11,519 nucleotides of DNA from the NCBI GenBank assembly GCA_027600665.1, contig JADGJL010000971.1, forward strand, positions 1-11,519, in the 5' to 3' direction. Each line of letters begins with the position of its first letter. Positions within the stretch are counted from its first letter, which is position 1. Below, piece after piece: positions 1-8,934 of the stretch. This stretch comes from Irineochytrium annulatum. Its lineage: Eukaryota > Chytridiomycota > Chytridiomycetes > Chytridiales > Chytridiaceae. The position numbers and the translations under genes were made by a program. The notes under the pieces are model-generated. The model was not told the origin of the DNA, did not search any database, and saw only the letters and a program-made list of their open reading frames with translations.

Positions 1-1078
1 CCATCGCGGCCCGCCCCACAGCGTCCGCAACCCCTCCCGCAGCCCTACCCGCGCTCTCCCCAACACTCCTCGCCGCATCCGCGACGGCCGCCTCCACCCG
101 CCTCGTTATCTCCCCACCGACCTTCGTCATGCACCGCATCCCGTCTTCAGCGGCTTCCCGCGCGCCCGCCCTTGTGGCGACCGCTAACTCTCGGCAGCCC
201 TCCGCCCTTTCCACCGCCAGGCGCGCGACCTCCATGGCCTCCCCGCCGCCACGGACGGCGTCCCCGACGCGACGCTCGAGGCTGTCCGTGCGGCCTTCCA
301 GTGCGTCAAGCCGACCGTGGAGTCGCGCGAGCTCGGCGCCCACGTGCGCGGCCAAGGACGCGTGGGACTCGGAGACGGCGGCGCGCAAATCCGCGGCCAG
401 CGCGGCGTGGGAGGCCGAGAGGCGGTGTTGGGCCGCATCGAGGTGGGAGGACAGGTGCTGGAGGTGACGTTGGAGCTGATGAAGGTGGGTTGTGAGACTA
501 TCCAAGTTGGACTCGAGCGCGCTGTTATCGAAAACATTGTTACCGACGTGTTGTGCGCAACAAGAGTAAGACAGTGGAGTGTACCTCCGCATCCGCGCCT
601 CGTCCTTCAAGCATCCCTCCAGCGTCCTCACGGACTCGCCGACGCGTCCCTCCACCCTCAACGCTTCTCGTACGGCCTCGATCTGGTGACGTTCCGCGTC
701 CGCCGCGCGCTCCCTCACGGCCGCGAGGTGCATCTCCGCCGCGAGCTCGAGCTCCCGCCCGCCGCGGTCGTTGTGCGAGCGGCCCAGATGGACGACCACG
801 TCCTCCGCCAGCCGTCCGCGCGCGGCGTTGATTGACACCGTGGCCGTGACTGGCCTCGTGGCGGTTTGCACGTCGACGTTGAGCGGCGCGAGACGGCGCG
901 TCGACGGCTGGTGCGGGTGGTGATGGTGAGGCGGGTGATGGTGAGGCTGGTGCTGGTGGTGGCCCGATGCCTTCACGAGCTGCGTCCCGGCAGGATCGCC
1001 GCCGGCGCCGGGAGCAGACGCCGGCGGGTCCCCTAGCAGGATGTCGTAGTGGTCGTAGTGCTGGTAGTGAGTTCGCAT
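1..1078 (-). CDS. Histidine-rich coiled-coil protein, N-terminal part (runs off left edge)
   Basis: I do not recognise this gene. The minus-strand frame from ATG 1078 is open to the window edge. Within it, 584-522 looks like a 63-nt GT-AG intron: it is much less GC-rich than its surroundings and its removal keeps the frame. The exons would be 1078-585 and 521-1, giving 338 visible residues. The protein starts MRTHYQHYDHYDILLGDPP, has a His/Pro/Gln-rich tract at residues 40-57, then a region rich in Ala, Glu, Arg and Leu. From about residue 165 to the edge, Leu/Ala heptads (for example ALESNLDSL and LDALEGRTDSLERRV) predict a long coiled coil. I see no signal peptide or membrane segment. The frame is also open upstream of 1078 back to a TAA near 1159, without another ATG, so 1078 is the best start. 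The gene diverges from the one at 1210. Function is unknown; a structural or scaffold role is only inferred from the coiled coil. Confidence 0.6.
   Translation of the reverse strand, partial: MRTHYQHYDHYDILLGDPPASAPGAGGDPAGTQLVKASGHHQHQPHHHPPHHHHPHQPSTRRLAPLNVDVQTATRPVTATVSINAARGRLAEDVVVHLGRSHNDRGGRELELAAEMHLAAVRERAADAERHQIEAVREALRVEGRVGESVRTLEGCLKDEARMRRYTPLSYSCCAQHVGNNVFDNSALESNLDSLTTHLHQLQRHLQHLSSHLDAAQHRLSASHAALAADLRAAVSESHASLAAHVGAELARLHGRLDALEGRTDSLERRVGDAVRGGGEAMEVARLAVERAEGCRELAVATRAGAREAAEDGMRCMTKVGGEITRRVEAAVADAARSVGESAGRAAGGVADAVGRAAM
522..584 (-). other. Probable 63-nt stop-free intron in the coiled-coil gene
   Basis: On the minus strand it begins GTACAC at 584 and ends AACAG at 522. 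Its length is a multiple of three and it contains no stop in the host frame, so it can be read through. If retained, it inserts a Cys/Tyr-containing stretch (YTPLSYSCCAQHV...) into an otherwise Ala/Arg/Glu/Leu-rich protein. If removed, the flanks join as MRS-ALESNLDSL. Lower GC than the flanks and a GGTAAC branch-like site about 20 nt before the AG favour an intron. Confidence 0.55.
908..961 (-). repeat. His/Pro/Gln codon tract in the coiled-coil gene
   Basis: Minus-strand codons CAC/CAT mixed with CCx and CAG encode eleven His among eighteen residues (about 40-57). On the plus strand it is a GTG/ATG/CTG-rich imperfect trinucleotide repeat. Confidence 0.75.
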
Positions 1079-1209
1079 CTCGCGCTCTTTGTTGGCGATA
1101 ACGCGGCGCCATGCAGCGCTGGCGACGCGCCTGGCCCCCTTGAGGATTGACGAGATTTACGCGCCCAAACCGACACAGACGCGAACGAGACGGAGGCACT
1201 GCGGACGCG
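1079..1209. promoter_or_regulatory. Divergent intergenic region (shared promoter candidate)
   Basis: These 131 bp separate the start of the leftward coiled-coil gene (ATG 1078) from the rightward gene (ATG 1210). The sequence is GC-rich with no clear TATA box. Both 5' untranslated regions and both core promoters must fit here, so the two genes probably share a bidirectional promoter. An in-frame ATG at 1147 could extend the rightward protein by 21 residues, but that extension is Arg/Thr-rich and unlike the rest of the protein. Confidence 0.4.
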
Positions 1210-2702
1210 ATGTGGTCTCTCTACCACCGATATCAGCAGCGCTGCCTGAGCCACAGGTCGGACCCGGACCGGCAGTGGATTTATCACGCGGAGGACTTCG
1301 ACACGCGGGACGCGCCTGAGGAACAGGAGGAGCGGTGAGCCCAGCCCTCTTCCGTTATGACGCACCTTTTTGATTCTAAATTGCACCTTCTAGTCATGTG
1401 GCGTGGAGGCAGTCGGTGAGCCCCAGGAAACGCGCTTGCTGGTTGTTCGATGACTGACCATCTCTAGGGGACGGACACACCGTCCTCTGGGACGGGATCC
1501 TCCGAGTCATCTCGTCCTCATTCGGCGACCTACGAGGACGTCCGCGACTTGAACACGGAGCTGTGGAAGGTACGCCGCTACCCTCCGAATGCCCAAATGT
1601 GCCAACGTTCGAGTAGCTAGCCGAAAAGTCTTCGAAGCACTCCAAAGCGAACAATAAAACGCATGACCTCGAGCGGCTGTACGAGGAATCCTTCGACGTG
1701 CTTTTCAGGTATGCTTGGCCCCATGTCGCGTAAAGTGTCGTTGAACACGAAAGACAGGAATCACGTCATGAACCACGAGCGGCCGCCCGAGGACATTGAC
1801 GACTCAATCCAGGCCAGGCGACTTCAAAACAACATCCGATTCCCACATGCGAGGGAACCGAATCTCGATCTCCAGTAAGGCCGCCTTAGACGAGATTTGT
1901 CCCTGACGTACGGTAGCGATTTATATCAGAAAGGGCTGACGCTGGACGGCATGATACCGTTCATGAAGTATGAGGACCAGCAGAAGATTCTGAAGGCGAA
2001 GGTGGGGAGTCAACCTTTAGACATTCGCGAAAGCTAAGCGACTCCTAACAGGAGAAATATCTGCTTCTCATGAAGTGGAAGGAGACTTGGGTAAGGAGCA
2101 GGTGCGAATATGTCGCTCATTTAACACGAATCGATATAGGAAAATTTACGGCCGCCGCGCCCCGGATGGCACGCCCTGCGGACGAAGCAGTTCGTAGCCG
2201 TCGAGCCTACGTTTAGTGAAGAGACATAATAACGATTGCCAATTGTAGATTCCACAAGGAAGCCGCAAAAGCGCGCCAGCTCGACGAGTCATCAGGTTTA
2301 CTTCCTATTCATGCATTCCAACATACCTTGCAATTAAGCATTTCACAAACAGAGCGCCAAAGAAAGTCCCATCAAGCCCGCCTGGCCATTCTCGACCTCT
2401 GGCGGTCCCAAGTCACGGACAAACTCCTCTTCCCCGGTCACTACTATTCGCACCCCGCGGACCACGTCGACCGCCGAGGCGCGTGGGGTGACGAGTCCGA
2501 GCCGTGCCCGGGCTACCGCGGCGAGCTGGAGCGGATGAGGCGGGAGGCGCTTGAGGTGGCGGCCGAGCTGGAGCACAGGATGACGTTGGCGCGCGGGGAT
2601 GACAGGAGGGGGGACGTGGGCCACCCGGCTGGGTTCGCGATGGCGCCTTGGAGCGGGGCCGCAACTGCGAGGGTTGTGGAGACGGAAGGGAGGAGGCGAT
2701 GA
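1210..2702 (+). CDS. Unrecognised 349-aa charged soluble protein, ten exons
   Basis: I do not recognise this protein. Exons: 1210-1334, 1394-1415, 1468-1569, 1617-1708, 1758-1874, 1917-2001, 2052-2090, 2140-2210, 2249-2295 and 2353-2702. All introns are GT-AG, 38-59 nt, and all phases agree to the TGA at 2700-2702. The start MWSLYHRYQQRC follows the divergent promoter. Distinctive segments are a Ser/Thr/Gly-rich linker (about residues 50-70), HERPPEDIDDSIQARRLQ, LYQKGLTLDGMIPFMKYEDQ, LMKWKETWENLRPPRPGWHA, and RLAILDLWRSQVTDKLLFPG (about 243-262). A short helical stretch, ELERMRREALEVAAELEHRM, lies near residue 291. There is no signal peptide or membrane segment. The many aromatic and charged motifs, kept in frame across nine introns, argue strongly for a real conserved gene rather than chance. 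It lacks any catalytic signature I know. Codon third positions are GC-rich in the first and last exons and more mixed between them. Confidence 0.72.
1394..1415 (+). other. 22-nt microexon of the gene at 1210
   Basis: Flanked by TAG at 1391-1393 and GTGAGC at 1416. It takes two bases from exon 1 to make an Arg codon and then reads HVAWRQS, ending in phase 0 where exon 3 begins GTDTPSSG. Skipping it joins exon 1 (phase 2) to exon 3 (phase 0) and breaks the frame, so inclusion is needed for the full protein. Confidence 0.6.
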
Positions 2703-3759
2703 GGCGAGTTTAGGGAGAGTGCCAACGATGATGAGGGGCAATGAAGTTGTTTATGTACCAAATAGAGGGCATTTAGGCAGATTAGAATTGAAACATTAAC
2801 CTTCTTTCGTCATTTCCCACGACACCGACTGTCAATATTTAATAACTTCATCACGGACATGGTTGCCTTCGTTTGAAAAGTAGTTGCCATCGCTGGTGAA
2901 GAAGCTCTTTCGCCAAATAGTTTAAGTCAACTTCTGGCTGACAGCAACATCTTGGCTTCCGAGAGGTGTCCATTTTTTAAAAGACTGCGGCGGTGGACTT
3001 CCTGAGCACACCATTAGCAGGGCCACATCTTCCAAACCAATGTGTGGTGCTAGCGGCCAAAGTGCGGTTCGGGAAGTATTCGCACTGTATCTTGCGAGAC
3101 AAGACTTTTTTAATCGGATGAGTATTTCGTCATCTGGGTCCGTCCAGCGTGCATTCCCGCAGCCCTTCAACTTGCGCACCGCACCGATGACACGGAGCGA
3201 CCTAAAAACTACCTCGTTCGAAGCGCTTCCACAGTGAGATTCTCCTCGAGCCGCTTGCAAACTTCTCGTCAACCTCGTTTGTTCGTAGCGCGCATTGTTT
3301 TAAAAAGGCCGTTACACGTTACAAATCCGCTTCTTAAGCGTGACGTTCTTTTCCAAAGCACCGACGCGCGGCTTCGTTAAGGAGCGTCCTCCAGGGTGAG
3401 CGTCGCGAGCATGGCGTCCTTCAATAGGAGCTTTTCGAGAGACTAAGTCCCATTCAGTACTGCTTTCGTTCTATTGAGCGCAAGTGGAGCAAATGCGGTG
3501 TCCAAGGCTCGGTCTGGGCTACGGAATGGGATCGAGCTCCGACCGAAGTCACAGGAAGAGCCATGGCCGAAGCGCGCGGGTAGCCATCATTGCAGACGGA
3601 ACGGTGATGAGAGAATCGGCCGTGTGGCGGGCGGTAGATACCCATAAACAGCGAAAGAATTACAAAGCTGCAACTTGCCGCGTTGACAACAGCGGCTTGT
3701 TCAATATGACCGTTACGCGATGATCTCGTCTTTTTGACCGCCTTCAACGCACAACTACG
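2703..3759. other. 1.06 kb gap: no intact gene; Myb/SANT-like remnant on minus strand; MET2 upstream region
   Basis: No continuous, spliceable coding model spans this stretch. The only recognisable content is the Myb/SANT-like remnant at about 2830-3290 (separate entry). Short open frames around 3484-3723 on both strands have no family resemblance and near-neutral codon third positions. The last few hundred bases before 3760 must hold the MET2 promoter. I see TTTTAAAAAGG near 3298-3308 but no clear Gcn4-type (TGASTCA) or Cbf1-type (CACGTG) site. Confidence 0.5.
2830..3290 (-). pseudogene. Frame-broken Myb/SANT repeat array (candidate remnant)
   Basis: On the minus strand one frame reads KGCGNARWTDPDDEILIRLKK, the end of one Myb-like repeat followed by the start of the next (W, acidic pair, spaced Ile/Leu). 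The second half of that repeat, KIQCEYFPNRTLAASTTHWF, continues at the expected spacing but in another frame. The switch falls at an A6 run (about 3110-3116) with no room for an intron. A further repeat start, FKKWTPLGSQDVAVSQKL, is back in the first frame (about 2925-2980), and NYLAKELLHQRWQLLF follows in the third frame (about 2850-2920). Myb/SANT repeats bind DNA or histone tails and occur in tandem. Three consecutive pieces in the right order on one strand, with breaks between them, suggest a decaying gene. Sequencing errors in homopolymers are the main alternative, chance the other. I have not reconstructed a repaired protein. Confidence 0.35.
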
Positions 3760-5262
<1,503 letters not shown>

Positions 5263-5439
5263 TTGGTATGGCCAGGCCGAAGACCATAATGGTGATAGTG
5301 ACTTGCAGAGTTCTTCCTTTGACTGAGTTATTCAACAATCGTAAACAATTTTGCAGTGTATACTTCTTTATTCTACTTCTATTGCCTTATATTTACACGC
5401 AGCCGATGCGTCATTTACTGCATCAAAGCGGTCAACACT
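5263..5439. other. Convergent 3' region between MET2 and DNAI4
   Basis: The stops of the two genes are 177 bp apart (MET2 TGA 5260-5262; DNAI4 stop at 5440-5442 on the minus strand). The stretch is AT-rich relative to the coding DNA and must hold both 3' ends. No protein-like frame is seen. Confidence 0.6.
5367..5372 (-). terminator. Polyadenylation signal AATAAA for DNAI4
   Basis: The minus strand reads AATAAA at 5372-5367, about 68 nt past the DNAI4 stop codon, in an AT-rich stretch. Position and sequence fit a canonical poly(A) signal. No equivalent AATAAA was seen on the plus strand after the MET2 stop. Confidence 0.4.
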
Positions 5440-8400
5440 CTAAGCCGTCGTCGCGACGGCGTTCGCGGCATTGGACAGATTTTTCCCCTTCAGCACCTTC
5501 CTCAATATCGCCACCTGCTCATCAACAATATGTCTCGGCAAACCTGCCGTCCCCGTCGGCCCGATCGCGCTGTCGAAGTTCAACGTCGCAGCCATCTTCC
5601 CCACGGACCCGCCTTTCAGGTTAAAGACGCTGACGGCGCCGTTGTCGTCGCCGATCAACACTGTGGGACTCCGAGAGGCGAAGATTATGGACGTCAACCG
5701 CCGGTCTAGGACGGTGTGGAGGATTGCGGGATCGAGGCTGAAGTAATTTTAGGAGTTGTGGAAAAGGAGTGGTAGTGAGGACATACACTGAGAATTGAAG
5801 GTCCCAAATCTCCATCCGGCCGTCGTTGGACACGCAGCCGAACACGGTCGAGTTCGTCGGAGACCATGTGACATCAGTTATTGCGTCCTTGCAAACAATT
5901 AGATCCACGTTCGAGTTACCCGAGAGTCTTCGTACCTTCCCGCTCTGAAACTTGAAGATGGCCTCCTCCTCATCGTCGGCCCACATCCTCACGGTCCAGT
6001 CGGCCGAGCACGTCAGGTAGTGACCCGGCGAGAACGGGCTCCACTTAACCTTGTATACGGCCCCAGTGTGCCCGAACTGGGTCGACAGGTACTGCTCGTT
6101 GTAGCTGCAGGAGCAGCGGTGGATGTGGCCATCCTCAGTTCCCACGAGATATCTACATACATGTTAAGGGACGGGGAGCGAATATGAAAAGTAGGGAGAA
6201 GCACAGACATATTGCTGTCGTTCGGGTTGAAGTCAAAGCAGAGGCCTCCGGCCTGTCGGGCAATGAAGGCGCTGGTTTTGGAGCCGCCGGTGCTGCTGTT
6301 GATGCTGCCGGCGCCTGTCGCCTTGATCTCTTGCTGTCGGGTAACCCGCTTCAGCGTCATGAGGTCTATTACTCATTAGCCCGAGTGCTATAAACGCTTC
6401 TATTAACTTACCCGTGTATTCCAAACCCTTCCGGATGAGCCACTGGCACACCCTCCCGTCCGTCGACACCGAGACGAGCGTCTCGCCCCTGGACTGATCG
6501 TCGCCGATCACGCGCTCGCGGTCGACCCATTTCAGCTCCCAGACGGGGTCTCGGTGTTTCCCGCCGAGCTCGCTGGGAATTGCCAATTATTAGCTGATTC
6601 TTAGATTAGGAAGGAGTCGCGGGCCGTGTACCTATTGTCAAGCACAGGAGTGTCCTCCTTCCTCCGAACGTCGTAGATGGAAATCCGGCCGTCCGCGAAG
6701 CCGACCGCGAGCAGATTCGGATTCGCGCGAGAGAAGTCGATAGCAGTGACGGCCGTGTTGGACTTGAAAACGCGCTCCGGCCACTTTAACAAGGCTTAGG
6801 AAATATCTCTTGAGAAAAGCGTACCTCCGGATTTTTCGGCGACCAACACAGAATGAGGCCCGCCGAGATGTTTGAGCTCATCTTTGACTCGCTGTACGCG
6901 ACCGCAAGGATATCCTATCAGGCGCACCGTTCAAAATCGAGTAGCGGAAGTCACACACAGCCGAAAGCTACCTCGTTATGCTTGTTCCACGCCATATACG
7001 TGACAGTCCGACCCCTCGTCAGCTCACACCGATACGACCACAGCGCCGTCAACAACGAAATACTCGTCCCCATCGAGTCCGAATCAGCCTCGTCATTCTC
7101 AACCCCCTGCATCGGCACCTCTTCCTGGCTCCCCTCCCCATCCACACCGACGGCATCCACATTCTCAACCTCCTGAGAGCCGTCCCCAAAGTTCTCATCG
7201 CCCTCTCCACCACTGCCTCCCGCGCCGTCAGTCCCTCCCCCATCGCCGTTCTCGCCGTTCGCGGCCTGGGTCTCTTCGAGCGCGGAAGCCATCAAAGCGG
7301 CGGCCGCCGCCGCGGCGTTCCGGGCGTTAATTTCGTCCTCATCAATGTTGCGGTAAAGGAGGTGCTTCTTCTCGTAGCTGTTGCCGACAACGGCGCGCTC
7401 CATAATCAGGAGCGAGTTCCGCAAACTGTCCTGGTTTAGCGACGCCAGCATCATCATCTCCCTCTCCGTCGTGGCCCCCGCGCCAAACTCCGAGAACCCG
7501 ATCGCGCTCATGAGAGGGTCGATACCCTGCGCACCGGTGCCGGCTCCGGGGTGGTAGTTGGCCTCCGACATGGTGTCCTCGTTCAGGTAGACGGAGCGGG
7601 ACGCCATGATGGAACCCGAGTTGAAGTCACTCTTGGCAAGAGTGGGACCCTGACCAGCGGTAGGCAGCATGATAGAGTCGCCGACGCCCGTCGCCGCGTT
7701 ATGGATAGCTGTCGGGGGTTCGGCGGCGGAGGGCTCCAGGCCCGGCATGGGGTCCAGGTCACCATCTTTGTCCCTATAGATGGAAAAATTTACGAAAAGA
7801 AAGGAATGCGACGAGGCTTACCCGCCGTGCTTCGGGCCTCCATTCTCCGAAGTCTCAGCGGCGCGGTAGGCGTCATAAATGGTCCACTGCGTGACTTGGC
7901 ACTCGGTCGAGTTGTACTCGGGTCCGGACGCTTGAACGTCCTTGTTTTTCAAAAAATTGTTGAACGTTTGCATGCCTCTGTCTGTGAAGTTCTCGTTGTT
8001 CTGGCGCGAGTTCAATAACTTTTATGATGTTAGATCTGGTTGAACAATGGGAACAAACTTGCCTCTTGGTACTTAGCGTTGGCGGTCCGCACTGTAGCCG
8101 CTTCCTCTGTGAAGTCATTCGAGACTGCGACCGAAGGCAGCTCGAAGAGCCAGATGGTTTCCGTCTCCTCTAGCTGGATATGCATCAGCTCATTTAGCTC
8201 ATCCTCAGAAAGCCCCGCGAGCTGATCCCCAGAAGCGGCGGTGCTGCTCCTCCGCGCACGTTCGATTGTAACTTCGCCTGTGTACGGATTTAATGAAGCT
8301 CTGGAAAAAAAACAGTGTCTCACCTTCGTCTTTCTCCTCCATTGAATCCGTACTCGAGACAAGGCTCGCGTCATCATCTTTGTTGTCAGGGGAGGAAGCC

Positions 8401-8934
8401 CCGGAACCTCTGCTCGTTTGCGAAAAGCTCATGTTGGACTTTCTCATAACCGAAGCGTTCCACGAGCCCATCGTCAGAGTTTCTAGATTGTTCAACACGT
8501 CGGCAACGGTTTCCTTGGAATGGGCATGAGCACCTGGCGACAACGGACAAACCCGAATACCTTTGTCATGCTCGCAATCGAGACCTCCGTAGCGGATGCA
8601 CCTCCATGCCCACGCGGCGCCGCATGCGCGGGCTTCACGGGCGCACTCAAGGCCAGCGGCGTGACGTCGTTCCCTTCCTCGTCCATCACCTGCACGCCGT
8701 GATTGACCGGAGCGCCCGACACGCCCTGGATGCTCTTGGACCCCGGAGCGCCAAGAAGGGCGTGCGAGGCTCTGTTCATATTAGGGTTGAGCCCTGGCAG
8801 CGGCATCCTATTGCCCGAGTTGTGGCCGTACTTGGACGAGCCATACTCGTGGTTCTGCCCGTAGACGCTCTTCGAGATTCGACTGTAGAGAATGACATCA
8901 GATGCAACACAGAACCTACGATTGCATACCCCAT
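5440..8934 (-). CDS. DNAI4: Axonemal dynein intermediate chain 4 (WDR78 / IC138 type)
   Basis: Intermediate chain of the two-headed inner-arm dynein I1/f, which controls flagellar waveform; it works in the axoneme. Exons on the minus strand: 8934-8930, 8882-8561, 8513-8354, 8298-8063, 8018-7822, 7773-6972, 6914-6825, 6783-6632, 6572-6412, 6365-6209, 6152-5936, 5887-5787 and 5737-5440, about 965 aa, within the family range. The N-terminal region has VMDEEGNDVTPL, NPYTGEVTIE (about 166-175), EETETIWLFELPSV (about 206-219) and RGMQTFNN. An acidic Gly/Asp/Glu-rich linker and an Ala run follow. From about residue 575 comes the WD40 propeller: WNKHNEDILAVAYSES, CWSPKNPEWPERVF, PNLLAVGFADGRISIYDV, DPVWELKW, YLVGTEDGHIHRCS, SADWTVRMW (about 810-818), ITDVTWSP and GRMEIWDL. 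The C-terminus has VLIGDDNGAVSVFNLKG. LDPAILHTVL after the last WD is typical of DNAI4 rather than outer-arm IC1/IC2. The 5-nt first exon (ATGGG) and the 8353-8299 junction are uncertain. Intron 8062-8019 is GC-AG. Confidence 0.93.
8019..8062 (-). other. GC-AG intron in DNAI4
   Basis: Donor CAAGAG/GCAAGT, the classic GC-donor context; branch-like TCTAAC; acceptor ATAAAAG. Splicing joins TANAKYQE to LLNSRQNNENFTDRG, matching the conserved family block before MQTF. Reading on without splicing reaches a stop within the intron. Confidence 0.85.
8299..8353 (-). other. Ambiguous intron or frame break at a T8 run in DNAI4
   Basis: The frame must change between SPDNKDDDASLVS and SLNPYTGEVTIE. Three readings fit: a 55-nt intron GTACGG...CAGAG (8353-8299), the usual size here; a 25-nt intron GTGAGA...CAGAG (8323-8299), which seems too short; or no intron and a one-base miscount in the T8 run (about 8305-8312 as read on the minus strand). 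The polypyrimidine run before CAG resembles an acceptor, which favours splicing. Confidence 0.4.

Noticed and set aside
317..835. 172-codon plus-strand open frame
   Set aside because: It has the same triplet phase as the minus-strand coiled-coil gene. The Leu/Ala/Glu heptads and the biased third positions belong to the minus reading.
540..1199. 219-codon minus-strand frame, very Arg/Pro/Gly-rich
   Set aside because: A typical GC-rich shadow with low-information composition. The adjacent minus frame starting at 1078 reads as a structured coiled-coil protein.
1653..1658. AATAAA on the plus strand as a poly(A) signal
   Set aside because: It lies inside exon 4 of the 1210 gene, with well-supported coding exons downstream.
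3454..3747. 97-codon minus-strand frame upstream of MET2 (and 79-codon plus frame opposite)
   Set aside because: No family resemblance, no biased third positions, and it occupies the expected MET2 promoter.
6978..8018. Plus-strand open frames of about 150 codons opposite DNAI4
   Set aside because: Shadows of the large DNAI4 exons on the minus strand, which carry clear family motifs.
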